Of a stretch of DNA of 32,210 nucleotides, positions 6,134 to 14,051 are shown piece after piece (the first letter of the stretch is position 1; each line of letters starts with the position of its first letter). The DNA comes from Bacilli bacterium. Its GTDB lineage: Bacteria; Bacillota_I; Bacilli_A; RF39; UBA660. The translations under genes were made by a program, and so were the position numbers. The notes under the pieces were generated by a model that searched no databases, was not told the origin of the DNA, and saw only the letters and a program-made list of their open reading frames with translations. The DNA is taken from the NCBI GenBank assembly GCA_017544525.1, contig JAFYEA010000016.1, positions 1-32,210 of the forward strand, written 5' to 3'.

Positions 6134-7339
6134 ATGGAAAAGAAAAGTTTATTTAGTAGAATATTTGGTAATGATAAAGACACAGTAGCACCACAAACAG
6201 CAACAACTTTTAAATTATTAGATGATTATAAAAGTTCATTTACAAGATATAAGGGTGATTTTGAAAATGATATACAAGTTAGAGCTTGTGTTGATACTAT
6301 CGCTAGAAATGCTGCTAAAATGCATCCAAAACATATTAGAACAAGTAAAGACAAATTTGAAATAGTAAATGATAATTTATATAGATTAATAGCAAAAAAA
6401 CCTAATGAAATTCAAAATGCTTATCAATTTTATTATCAAGTAATAAGTGATTTAGAATATTATAATAATTCATATATTTATATTCAAAGGGATGAAAACT
6501 ATAAAGTAGTAGGATTATATCCATTAAGTTATAGAACAATAACATTATATGAACTAGATGGTAAAATTTATATTCAATTTAAGTTTGGTAATAGTAAAGA
6601 AAGATTTGTAGCATATAACAACTGCATTCATTTAACTAGATTTGTTAGTAAAGATGGATTATATGGTGGAAATTATGAACCAATAATTAAAACATTATCT
6701 ATTAAGCATATATTAGATGAAGGAATAGTAAATGCTATTAAAACGACTTCAGCTATTAAAGGTGTAATTAAAAGTACACAAGCAATGCTTAAACCTGAAG
6801 ATGTTAAAAAAATGAGAGATCAATTTGTTAAAGACTTTGTAGATAATGCAGATGATAGTGGAATAGGTGGACTTGATGCAACAACAACATTTACACCAGT
6901 AAAAATAGAACCACAAACAGCAACACAAGACCAAATAGATGCATTTGATGAAAAAATATTATCTTATTTTGGTATTAATGAAAATATTATTCAAAGTAAA
7001 TATAGTGAAGATGAATGGAATGCATTTTATGAATCTGTACTAGAACCTATTGGACTTCAAATGTCATTAGAATTTAGTAATAAAATATTTACACCAACTG
7101 AAATATTCTTTGGTAATGAAATAGTATTTGAATCAAATAGATTACAATATGCAAGTAATAATACAAAGATTAATTTATTAAGATATGCAAATAATATTAT
7201 GAGTATAAATGAGTTAAGAGAAGTATTTAATTTAACACCAATAGAAAATGGGGAAGCAATACTAATAGACCAAAACCACACACAAACATTAGATGATATA
7301 GATAGTGAGGAAGGAGGTAGTGAAAATGAAGGAAATTAG
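6134..7339 (+). CDS. Portal protein (HK97 family)
   Basis: 401 aa, usual size for the family. It starts MEKKSLFSRIFGND; IQVRACVDTIARNAAKMHP and DGLYGGNYEPI are portal-like, and the later segment (ILSYFGINENIIQSKYSEDE, then EPIGLQMSLEFSNKIFTPTE) contains the clip/stem region pattern of HK97 portals. It forms the dodecameric ring through which DNA enters and leaves the head and to which the connectors bind. The ribosome binding site is GAGGAGGT. The end overlaps the protease start by 14 nt. Confidence 0.95.
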   Translation: MEKKSLFSRIFGNDKDTVAPQTATTFKLLDDYKSSFTRYKGDFENDIQVRACVDTIARNAAKMHPKHIRTSKDKFEIVNDNLYRLIAKKPNEIQNAYQFYYQVISDLEYYNNSYIYIQRDENYKVVGLYPLSYRTITLYELDGKIYIQFKFGNSKERFVAYNNCIHLTRFVSKDGLYGGNYEPIIKTLSIKHILDEGIVNAIKTTSAIKGVIKSTQAMLKPEDVKKMRDQFVKDFVDNADDSGIGGLDATTTFTPVKIEPQTATQDQIDAFDEKILSYFGINENIIQSKYSEDEWNAFYESVLEPIGLQMSLEFSNKIFTPTEIFFGNEIVFESNRLQYASNNTKINLLRYANNIMSINELREVFNLTPIENGEAILIDQNHTQTLDDIDSEEGGSENEGN

Positions 7340-7913
7340 AAAACTAGATATGCAATTTAGAGCTGAAAATAGTGAAGATGGCAAAATGGAAATAAAAGGT
7401 TATGCAGCAGTATTTAATAGCCCTGAAACTTATGGATATACAGAACTTATAAGTGAAAGAGCATTTGATGAAGCTGATATGAGTGATGTAGTATTAAGAT
7501 ATAATCATAATGATTCATTTATGGTACTTGCTAGAACAAGAAATAAAAGTCTAGAGTTAAATGTAGATGAAAAAGGATTATTTATTGATGCAACATTACA
7601 AGAAGATATAACAGACCATAAAAACATATTTAATGCTATTAAATCAGGTCTAATAGATAAACAAAGTTTTGCATTTGTAGTAGATGAAGATGAATATGAT
7701 TATGATACTGATACTAGAACTATTACAAAAATAGGAAAAGTATATGATGTATCAGTTGTAGATCAACCTTTTTATAATGCTACTGATGTATCTGTTGCAA
7801 GAGATTTAGATAATAATGAGTTCTTAACAAAAAGAGAAGAATTAAGAAAAGAACATGAAGAAAAAATTGCTTTAGAAGAAAAAAGAAAAGCAATATTAGA
7901 AAAATTAGGTTAA
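7326..7913 (+). CDS. Prohead protease (HK97 family, peptidase U35)
   Basis: 195 aa from the ATG at 7326, which has AAGGAGGT upstream; an earlier in-frame TTG at 7305 is ignored. GYAAVFNSPE at the start, the catalytic His in LRYNHND (H61), and the Ser in KQSFAFVV (S114) give the expected Ser-His protease of the herpesvirus-assemblin fold; the tail ends in a charged helix. It should cleave the N-terminal delta domain of the capsid protein during maturation and digest itself. It overlaps the portal gene and is followed by a terminator before the capsid gene. Confidence 0.93.
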   Translation: MKEIRKLDMQFRAENSEDGKMEIKGYAAVFNSPETYGYTELISERAFDEADMSDVVLRYNHNDSFMVLARTRNKSLELNVDEKGLFIDATLQEDITDHKNIFNAIKSGLIDKQSFAFVVDEDEYDYDTDTRTITKIGKVYDVSVVDQPFYNATDVSVARDLDNNEFLTKREELRKEHEEKIALEEKRKAILEKLG

Positions 7914-7923
7914 TACTAATAAG

Positions 7924-7951
7924 AAAAACAACTTGGAATGAGTTGTTTTTT
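7924..7951 (+). terminator. Intrinsic terminator after prohead protease
   Basis: AAAAACAACT (7924-7933) and AGTTGTTTTT (7941-7950) form a perfect stem with a 7-nt loop and a T-rich 3' side. It separates packaging genes from the capsid gene, so capsid mRNA is probably made partly by read-through and partly from its own start. Confidence 0.75.
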
Positions 7952-8055
7952 GTTCGCTGGAATAGTGGACTAATTAGTTTAATAAATGCTGGAATAGCAA
8001 TAATAGTCTTTATATTTAGACTTTAAAGAAAATAAATAGAATAGGAGGTAGTCAA
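7952..8055 (+). promoter_or_regulatory. Capsid-gene leader with 10-bp direct repeats
   Basis: GCTGGAATAG occurs at 7956-7965 and again at 7988-7997, 32 bp apart. A short hairpin (AGTCT ... AGACT, about 8015-8032) follows. The capsid ribosome binding site AGGAGGT is at the end. No clear -35/-10 pair is seen. The spacing, directly after a terminator and ahead of the most highly expressed gene, suggests a promoter or mRNA stabiliser. Confidence 0.3.
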
Positions 8056-9198
8056 ATGACAAGACTAGAAGAAATTGAAGCTAGAAAAGTTGAAATTAAG
8101 AGTGAAGTTGAATCAACAGAAGAAGTTGAAAAACTAGAAGAACTTAATGAAGAAGTTGATGCTTTAAATGAAGAAGCACAACAAATAACTGAAGCTGAAG
8201 AACAAAATGAAGTTGCTGAATCTTTAGAAGAACAACCTGAAGTAAAAGCAAAAGCAACTGAAGTTTCTATGGAAGTAAAAAAGGAGGAAAAAGTTATGGA
8301 AATGAGAAACACAAAAGAATATATTGATGCTTATGCAGAATATATTAAAACTGAAAAAGATGATGAATTAAGATCATTACTAACTGAAAATGTTAGTGGT
8401 TCAATAGCAGTACCTGATTTCGTATTAGATGAAGTAAAAACTGCTTGGGATAAGAATGAACTTTTATCTAAAGTTAGAAAAACTAATGTAAAAGGAAACT
8501 TAAGAGTTCAATTTGAAATTAGTGGAACTGATGCAGTAGTACATACAGAAGGTGCTTATGCAGTTGAAGAAGAAGAATTAGTAGAAGGAATTGTAGAATT
8601 ACAACCAGTTTCTATTAAGAAATGGATTTCAATAAGTGATGAAGTTATGGATTTAAGAGGTGAAGCTTTCTTAAGATATATCTATGATGAACTAACTTAT
8701 AGAATTGCTAAAAAAGCAGCTGATTTATTAATTTCTAAAATAACTGCTTTAAGTGGTAGTGCTTCAAGTTCAGCACCATCAGTTGGTATTATAACTAAAG
8801 CACCTGCTATGGATACAATAGCACAAGCAGTAGGTAATTTAAGTGATGAAGCTACAAATCCTACAATAGTTATGAATAAATTAACTTATGCTGATTTTAA
8901 AGCTATTCAATATGCTAATAATTATGGTGTAGATCCATTTGAAGGATTAACTGTAATATTCAATAATTCATTACCAGCATATAGTGCAGCTAATACAAAT
9001 GATATTTATATGATCGTTGGTGATTTCAATGAAGGTGCTATCGCTAACTTCCCTGCTGGTGAAGGAATTGAAATTAAAGTTGATGAAATGTCTAGAAAGA
9101 AAGAAGATTTAGTTGAAATTCTTGGTAGAGAATTTATCGCTTTAGGTGTAGTTGCAGATAAAGCATTCGTTCAAGTTAAAAAACCAACTTCAATATAA
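8056..9198 (+). CDS. Major capsid protein (HK97 fold, with N-terminal delta domain)
   Basis: 380 aa. Residues 1 to about 85 are a Glu-rich coiled coil, the built-in scaffold (delta domain) that the protease should remove. The rest is HK97-fold: SGSIAVPDFVLDEVKTAW, the E-loop/spine region, a segment around ITKAPAMDTIAQAVGNLSDE, and an ending with REFIALGVVADKAFVQVK. An in-frame internal start with AAGGAGG lies at 8296, at the border between the delta domain and the mature protein. By eye, codon choice is enriched for TTC and ATC compared with neighbours, as expected for a highly expressed gene. Upstream RBS is AGGAGGT. Confidence 0.95.
   Translation: MTRLEEIEARKVEIKSEVESTEEVEKLEELNEEVDALNEEAQQITEAEEQNEVAESLEEQPEVKAKATEVSMEVKKEEKVMEMRNTKEYIDAYAEYIKTEKDDELRSLLTENVSGSIAVPDFVLDEVKTAWDKNELLSKVRKTNVKGNLRVQFEISGTDAVVHTEGAYAVEEEELVEGIVELQPVSIKKWISISDEVMDLRGEAFLRYIYDELTYRIAKKAADLLISKITALSGSASSSAPSVGIITKAPAMDTIAQAVGNLSDEATNPTIVMNKLTYADFKAIQYANNYGVDPFEGLTVIFNNSLPAYSAANTNDIYMIVGDFNEGAIANFPAGEGIEIKVDEMSRKKEDLVEILGREFIALGVVADKAFVQVKKPTSI
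8296..9198 (+). CDS. Possible internal translation product of the capsid gene (300 aa)
   Basis: AAGGAGG (8281-8287) is followed 8 nt later by an in-frame ATG at codon 81. The product would be the capsid protein without its delta domain, starting MEMRNTKEYI. The site uses AAG GAG codons, rare here. It may make a scaffold-less subunit, or reflect an old fusion of separate scaffold and capsid genes. Confidence 0.4.
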   Translation: MEMRNTKEYIDAYAEYIKTEKDDELRSLLTENVSGSIAVPDFVLDEVKTAWDKNELLSKVRKTNVKGNLRVQFEISGTDAVVHTEGAYAVEEEELVEGIVELQPVSIKKWISISDEVMDLRGEAFLRYIYDELTYRIAKKAADLLISKITALSGSASSSAPSVGIITKAPAMDTIAQAVGNLSDEATNPTIVMNKLTYADFKAIQYANNYGVDPFEGLTVIFNNSLPAYSAANTNDIYMIVGDFNEGAIANFPAGEGIEIKVDEMSRKKEDLVEILGREFIALGVVADKAFVQVKKPTSI

Positions 9199-9221
9199 TT
9201 TAATAGAAAGAAGGTTAGACT

Positions 9222-9488
9222 ATGCTAGATAATATAAAAAAGATTCAGGGAATTAATCATACTGAATTTGATAATATGATTAACACTTGGATTAATGCTG
9301 CTAAATTAGATTTAAAAAGTATTGGCATAGTCAGTACTTTAGTTGATAATCCTGATAATTTAGTAGAAACAGCTATTATTACTTATGTTCTAATGTTTTT
9401 AGATGTTGATAATAGTGAAATGTATGCAAAGAGTTATTCAATGCAAAAGGATGTTTTAAGACATCTTACTGAATATATAGAGGTATAA
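9222..9488 (+). CDS. Head-tail connector, gp6-like
   Basis: 88 aa, helical. The pattern of an N-terminal helix, INTWINAAKLDLKSIGI, then LVETAIITYVLMFLDVDN and a short C-terminal helix fits the small HK97 gp6-like adaptor proteins that form a ring under the portal. It is in the expected place, directly after the capsid gene and before the head-closure gene. A GAAGG ribosome binding site is present. Confidence 0.8.
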   Translation: MLDNIKKIQGINHTEFDNMINTWINAAKLDLKSIGIVSTLVDNPDNLVETAIITYVLMFLDVDNSEMYAKSYSMQKDVLRHLTEYIEV

Positions 9489-9489
9489 G

Positions 9490-9828
9490 ATGCAATATAG
9501 TGAAATAATATATTTATTAACTGAAAGTATCGGGGAAGATAATATTGGAAACAATGTTTCTTCCCTTACTTCTTCCAAAAAATGCTATGCTAAAACACAA
9601 AGTGTTAGAACAAATGAGTATTATAATGCAGTAGAAGCAGGTTTAACACCATCAATGGAATTTGTAATTAAAAAACTAAATTATAATGGCGAACATCATA
9701 TTAAATGGAATGAAGAAGTATATGAAGTAATTAGAGTGGTAGAACCTAAAAACAAATTTGATATTGTTTTAGTTTGTTCTAAAAAAATAGGTATTTATGA
9801 TAAAGAACGACCTTACAGCTATATCTAA
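9490..9828 (+). CDS. Head closure / head-tail joining protein
   Basis: 112 aa, rich in beta strands. The segment AKTQSVRTNEYYNAVEAGLT followed by FVIKKLNYNGEHHIKWNEEV and YEVIRVVEPK matches phage head-closure proteins of the gp16/SPP1 type that seal the head after packaging. It follows the connector by 1 nt and overlaps the next gene by 32 nt. Ribosome binding site GAGGT. Confidence 0.78.
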   Translation: MQYSEIIYLLTESIGEDNIGNNVSSLTSSKKCYAKTQSVRTNEYYNAVEAGLTPSMEFVIKKLNYNGEHHIKWNEEVYEVIRVVEPKNKFDIVLVCSKKIGIYDKERPYSYI

Positions 9829-10165
9829 TATACTAGAAGAATATTCATTAGAAGTTCAAGAAGGTATAACAAAGGCAGCTGAAGATATATCTAAACAGGG
9901 TGCAAAAGAACTAAAAACAAAATCCCCTAAAAGAACTGGTAAATATAGTAAAGGATGGAAAACTGATATTAAAAAGGGTTATGGATATGTTAATACAACA
10001 ATTTATAATTCTACAAGTTGGCAATTAACACATTTACTAGAAAAACCACATTTATTAAGGAATGGTAAAAAGTCCAAGCCAATAGTTCACATACAACCTG
10101 TTGAAGAAAAATGCATAAAGAATTTTGAAAAAAAAGTAGAACAAATTATAAAAAATGGAGGTTAA
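9797..10165 (+). CDS. Neck / tail-completion protein, HK97 gp10-like
   Basis: 122 aa. The sequence around KELKTKSPKRTGKYSKGWKT is the conserved heart of the HK97 gp10-like family, followed by NSTSWQLTHLLEKPHLLRNG and IQPVEEKCIKNFEKKVEQII. These proteins sit at the head-tail junction. The gene begins inside the previous one; only a weak ribosome binding site is visible, so translation is probably coupled. Confidence 0.85.
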   Translation: MIKNDLTAISNILEEYSLEVQEGITKAAEDISKQGAKELKTKSPKRTGKYSKGWKTDIKKGYGYVNTTIYNSTSWQLTHLLEKPHLLRNGKKSKPIVHIQPVEEKCIKNFEKKVEQIIKNGG

Positions 10166-10166
10166 A

Positions 10167-10484
10167 ATGATAGGACATAAAGAATTATTTGACTTATTAA
10201 AAACACTTGAAATACCAGTTGCTTACGACCATTTTGATAGTGATAAAAACATTAAATTACCATTTATGGTATATAGAGAACAAATACCAAATACATTTAG
10301 AGCTGATGATATTACTTACCATCAGTTTTTTAATTATGAAATAGAACTTGCTACTGAAATTAAAGATATAGTTTTAGAAAGAAAAATTGAAGGATTATTA
10401 ACGACAAATAAAATACCATACGACAAAAGCGATGAAGTATGGGATAACGAAGAAAAAATATATCATATTTTTTATGAAATATAG
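10167..10484 (+). CDS. Tail terminator-like protein
   Basis: 105 aa. The ATG at 10167 has GGAGG five bases upstream; an ATG at 10155 lies before that site and is less likely. IPVAYDHFDSDKNIKLPFMV near the start and the alpha/beta arrangement resemble tail terminators that cap the tail tube. Position just before the major tail protein supports this. No single diagnostic motif is present, so the call rests mainly on order. Confidence 0.65.
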   Translation: MIGHKELFDLLKTLEIPVAYDHFDSDKNIKLPFMVYREQIPNTFRADDITYHQFFNYEIELATEIKDIVLERKIEGLLTTNKIPYDKSDEVWDNEEKIYHIFYEI

Positions 10485-10497
10485 GAGGTAAAAAGAT

Positions 10498-11070
10498 ATG
10501 GCAAATAATAAAGTTAAATTTGGTTTATCTAATGTTGTAATGGCAAAAATGAATGTTGGCGAAGGTGGAGCTATTACTTATGACACACCTATTGCTATAC
10601 CTGGTGCAGTAAACTTATCATTAGAACCACAAGGCGACACAAATGATTTTTATGCTGATAATGTTATTTATTTCAGTTCATCAACTAATCAAGGTTATGA
10701 AGGCGATTTAGAAATTGCTATGATTCCAGATTCAATTAGAACTGCAATAATGGGAGAGCATAAAGATACAAATGATGTTTATATAGAAACTGCTGATGAT
10801 AAATTTGAAAACTTTGCTTTTGGTTTCCAAATTGAAGGCGACCAAAAAGGAAGAAGATATTGGTATTATAATTGCTCTTTAACTAGACCTAATACAAATG
10901 GTGCTACTATTGAAGCAAGTAAAGAACCACAAACTGATACATTAACTATAAAAGCTATGGCAAGATTAACAGACCATAAAGTAAGAACATTCATTGAACC
11001 TACTGAAAATAATGTTGCTGTTTATAATGCATTCTTTGATAGTGTTTATGAATCACAATTATCAATTTAA
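10498..11070 (+). CDS. Major tail (tube) protein, phi13 type
   Basis: 190 aa. KVKFGLSNVVMAKM at the start, AIPGAVNLSLEPQGD, YEGDLEIAMIPDSIRTAIMG, and the mid section FENFAFGFQIEGDQKGRRYW match the phi13-type tube protein family of Bacillota siphophages. It polymerises around the tape measure into the tail tube. It starts after AGGAGG and is followed by an intrinsic terminator. No tail assembly chaperone gene lies between it and the tape measure gene, unlike most relatives. Confidence 0.92.
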   Translation: MANNKVKFGLSNVVMAKMNVGEGGAITYDTPIAIPGAVNLSLEPQGDTNDFYADNVIYFSSSTNQGYEGDLEIAMIPDSIRTAIMGEHKDTNDVYIETADDKFENFAFGFQIEGDQKGRRYWYYNCSLTRPNTNGATIEASKEPQTDTLTIKAMARLTDHKVRTFIEPTENNVAVYNAFFDSVYESQLSI

Positions 11071-11084
11071 TTGGTAGTAAAAAG

Positions 11085-11115
11085 AACCTTACTTTAAATT
11101 AGTAGGGTTTTTTTT
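11085..11115 (+). terminator. Intrinsic terminator after major tail protein
   Basis: AACCTTACT (11085-11093) pairs with AGTAGGGTT (11101-11109) with one G-U pair and a 7-nt loop, followed by a run of Ts. It takes up most of the 70-nt gap to the tape measure gene. Confidence 0.75.
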
Positions 11116-11140
11116 AAAATCAATTAAAAGGAGGGAAAAT

Positions 11141-13345
11141 ATGTCTAAAAGAATACAGGGTATTACTATTGAAATTGATGGATCAACAAGTAAACTTAAT
11201 GATGCATTAAAAGATACTAATAGTGTTATTGCTAAAACCAATAGTGAACTTAAAAATCTTAATTCTGCATTAAAATTAGATCCAAAGAATACTGAGTTAT
11301 TAGCACAAAAGCAAGAATTATTAAAAAAGAATATTAGTGAAACTACTAATAAACTTAACACACTTAAAGAAGCACAAAGACAAATGGGCGACTATAATAA
11401 ACTTACTGAAGAACAAAAAGAAAGTTATAGAGCATTAAGTGTTGAAATAACAAAAGCTGAAAGTTCTTTAAAGGGAATGAAAAATGAACTTAAAGAAACT
11501 AATAGTGTTAAACTTGATGGATTAAAAAATGGTTTACAACAAGCTGGTGAAGTTGCAAAAAAAGTAGGCGAAATAGTAGCAACAGCAGTAGCTGCAATAG
11601 CAACAGCAGCAGCAGCAGCATTAAAAAAGATTTTAGATTTAGCAAAAGCAACAGCTGAATATGGTGATACAGTAGATAAAGAATCGCAAAAATTAGGAAT
11701 ATCAAGTGATAATTATCAAAAATTAGATTATGCAATGCGAATGTCAGGATCTACTATTGATGATGTATCTAAAGGTGTTAAAAACATTACAAAAGATTTA
11801 GCAGCATTTGCAAATGGAAGTTCTAGTGCAGCAGAAAAGTATGAAGCAATAGGTGTATCCTTAACTAATGTTGATGGTAGTTTAAAAAGTGAAGAAGAAT
11901 TATTATTATCTACTATTCAAGCATTAGCAGATATGACTGATGAAACACAAAGAGATGCAGCAGCACAAGAAATATTTGGAAAAAGTGCAGCTGAATTAAA
12001 ACCATTACTAAATGAAGGTGCTGATGGAATTAAGGCATTAATGGAAGAAGCCGAGCAATATGGAATGGTAATGAGTAAAGAAGGTGTAAAAGCTAGTGCA
12101 GTATTTGATGATAGTTTAACTAGATTAACTGGGACACTTACAGGTTTTAGAAACAATATAATGACTGGATTATTACCATCATTAACAAAAATTACTGATG
12201 GTTTATCCTTACTTGTTATAGGTGCTGATAATGCAGATGAAAAAATAGAAGAAGGCATTAATGAAACAATAGAAAACATAACTGAAATATTACCAAAAGT
12301 ATTAGATAAGTTAGAATCAGTAATTAATGCTATATTACCAAAACTAATAGGTTTTATTTTAGAATTAGCACCAAAATTACTTGATACAATTTCAAGTGTT
12401 ATTGACACTTTATCAAAAGCATTAATAAATAATCAAGATAAATTTCAAAAAGCAATTACTACAATTTTAACTAGTATTATTACATTTATAGGAACTAATG
12501 TACCTAAAATAGTAGAAATGGCATTAACATTAGTAAAAACATTAGCAAATTCTTTAATTGACACAATACCATTACTTTGTGATACAGCAGTTGAAATGTT
12601 ATTTGATGTTATAGATTTAGTATTAGATAATCTAGATGAAATTATAGAACTTGCATTAACATTAATAACAACATTAGCAACAGGATTAATTCAAGCATTA
12701 CCAAAATTACTTGATAAAGTACCTGAAATAATAGTTAAATTAGTAAGTGAATTAACTAAACCAGAATTTTTATTAATGATAGTTAAAGCTGCATTTACAT
12801 TGGTATTAGAACTTGCTAAAGGACTTATTCAATGTTTACCAGAATTAATGCTTTATACACCAAAATTAATTATAGGAATAGTTCAAAGTTTAAAAGAAAC
12901 TATATTTAATACTGACTGGGGTAAATTAGGTAGAGAAATAATAGAAGGTGTTTTGAATGGTATGCTAGATGTTGGATCATTAATTGTTAATACAGTTAAA
13001 AAAACATGTACTAGAATAACAAGTGCTATTAAAAATTTCTTTGGTATTCATTCGCCATCAACATTAATGGAAGATGAAATAGGAACTAATTTAACAGCAG
13101 GTATTGTTGAGGGTATGGAAAATAGTATTCCAAATGCAATTAAAGATGTAAATGCAGCAATGACTGACTTAAATAATGGTATTCAGTCAAGTGTTAATCC
13201 AGTAATTAATCCAACTGCTAATACTAATCCATTATATTTAACAATAGAGAATTTCTATAATAATAGAGATACAGATATTCAAACATTAGCACAAGAATTA
13301 GAATTTTATAGAAAGAATGCAGCATTAGCAAAAGGAGGTATGTAA
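11141..13345 (+). CDS. Tape measure protein
   Basis: 734 aa; from its length and about 1.5 A per residue, the tail would be near 110 nm. Residues 20-130 are a coiled coil. An Ala-rich hydrophobic segment lies at about 145-160. The long middle is built of repeating hydrophobic helices (about 380-600). The C-terminal AIKNFFGIHSPSTLMEDEIG, typical of tape measures, precedes the last helix. It fixes tail length and is probably ejected into the host envelope. RBS AAGGAGG. Confidence 0.93.
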   Translation: MSKRIQGITIEIDGSTSKLNDALKDTNSVIAKTNSELKNLNSALKLDPKNTELLAQKQELLKKNISETTNKLNTLKEAQRQMGDYNKLTEEQKESYRALSVEITKAESSLKGMKNELKETNSVKLDGLKNGLQQAGEVAKKVGEIVATAVAAIATAAAAALKKILDLAKATAEYGDTVDKESQKLGISSDNYQKLDYAMRMSGSTIDDVSKGVKNITKDLAAFANGSSSAAEKYEAIGVSLTNVDGSLKSEEELLLSTIQALADMTDETQRDAAAQEIFGKSAAELKPLLNEGADGIKALMEEAEQYGMVMSKEGVKASAVFDDSLTRLTGTLTGFRNNIMTGLLPSLTKITDGLSLLVIGADNADEKIEEGINETIENITEILPKVLDKLESVINAILPKLIGFILELAPKLLDTISSVIDTLSKALINNQDKFQKAITTILTSIITFIGTNVPKIVEMALTLVKTLANSLIDTIPLLCDTAVEMLFDVIDLVLDNLDEIIELALTLITTLATGLIQALPKLLDKVPEIIVKLVSELTKPEFLLMIVKAAFTLVLELAKGLIQCLPELMLYTPKLIIGIVQSLKETIFNTDWGKLGREIIEGVLNGMLDVGSLIVNTVKKTCTRITSAIKNFFGIHSPSTLMEDEIGTNLTAGIVEGMENSIPNAIKDVNAAMTDLNNGIQSSVNPVINPTANTNPLYLTIENFYNNRDTDIQTLAQELEFYRKNAALAKGGM

Positions 13346-13346
13346 A

Positions 13347-14048
13347 ATGATAAAATTTAAAGGTTATGATTTAACTTCTAAAGGAATTATTGATGAAGAT
13401 ATACCTAAAGTACAAAAACCAAAGAAAAGAATAGATATATATAATATTTATGGTAGAAATGGTTTTTTATCAGTAGATAATAATACTTATGACAGCTACC
13501 AAATACAAGTAGGATGTCATATAAAAGATAATGCTAATATGGATGAAATAGCAAAATTTTTAGATGGATATGGCACAATATCATTTGATAATATAAAACA
13601 GTCCACAGCAATAGTAAATAATAATATAGAATTTAACAAAATAAGAAATTCTGGATTTAAAAAGTTTATGTTATCATTTTTAGTTAATCCTATATTTGAA
13701 GATATAGAAGCAACTATATATACACCTACATTTAGTTTAGATTCAACATTTTATAAAGCAACAATAAGTGAAACATTTAATTATAATGTTTATCCAAGTG
13801 AACTTGAAATAGAAATAGCAAGTGATACAGATTTTTATATAAATAATAGAAAATTTAGTTTAAAATCAGGACATTATTATTTAGACTGTAAAAATAAAGA
13901 AATATATGATTCAAACCATGTTAATAAATCAAGTCAAATGAGTGGAGATTTCCCTTATTTAGACACTTCTGGAACAAATACTATAAAATGTACCACTTCT
14001 CCTACAACATTTAAAATAACGTGCTATAAACCACATTTAATGGGGTAA
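13347..14048 (+). CDS. Distal tail protein (Dit)
   Basis: 233 aa. The N-terminal beta domain has MIKFKGYDLTSKGIIDED, then KKRIDIYNIYGRNGFL and HIKDNANMDEIAKFLDGYG. These are standard Dit features; the C-terminal part resembles a galectin-like beta domain. It forms the hub at the tail tip and lies between tape measure and Tal genes, its normal place. The ribosome binding site lies inside the end of the tape measure gene. Confidence 0.88.
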   Translation: MIKFKGYDLTSKGIIDEDIPKVQKPKKRIDIYNIYGRNGFLSVDNNTYDSYQIQVGCHIKDNANMDEIAKFLDGYGTISFDNIKQSTAIVNNNIEFNKIRNSGFKKFMLSFLVNPIFEDIEATIYTPTFSLDSTFYKATISETFNYNVYPSELEIEIASDTDFYINNRKFSLKSGHYYLDCKNKEIYDSNHVNKSSQMSGDFPYLDTSGTNTIKCTTSPTTFKITCYKPHLMG

Positions 14049-14051
14049 TTT

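Noticed and set aside
11508..12408. Long open frames on the - strand in tail and capsid genes
   Set aside because: They mirror AT-rich + strand genes, are Leu/Ser/Phe-rich or low-complexity, and have no ribosome binding sites.
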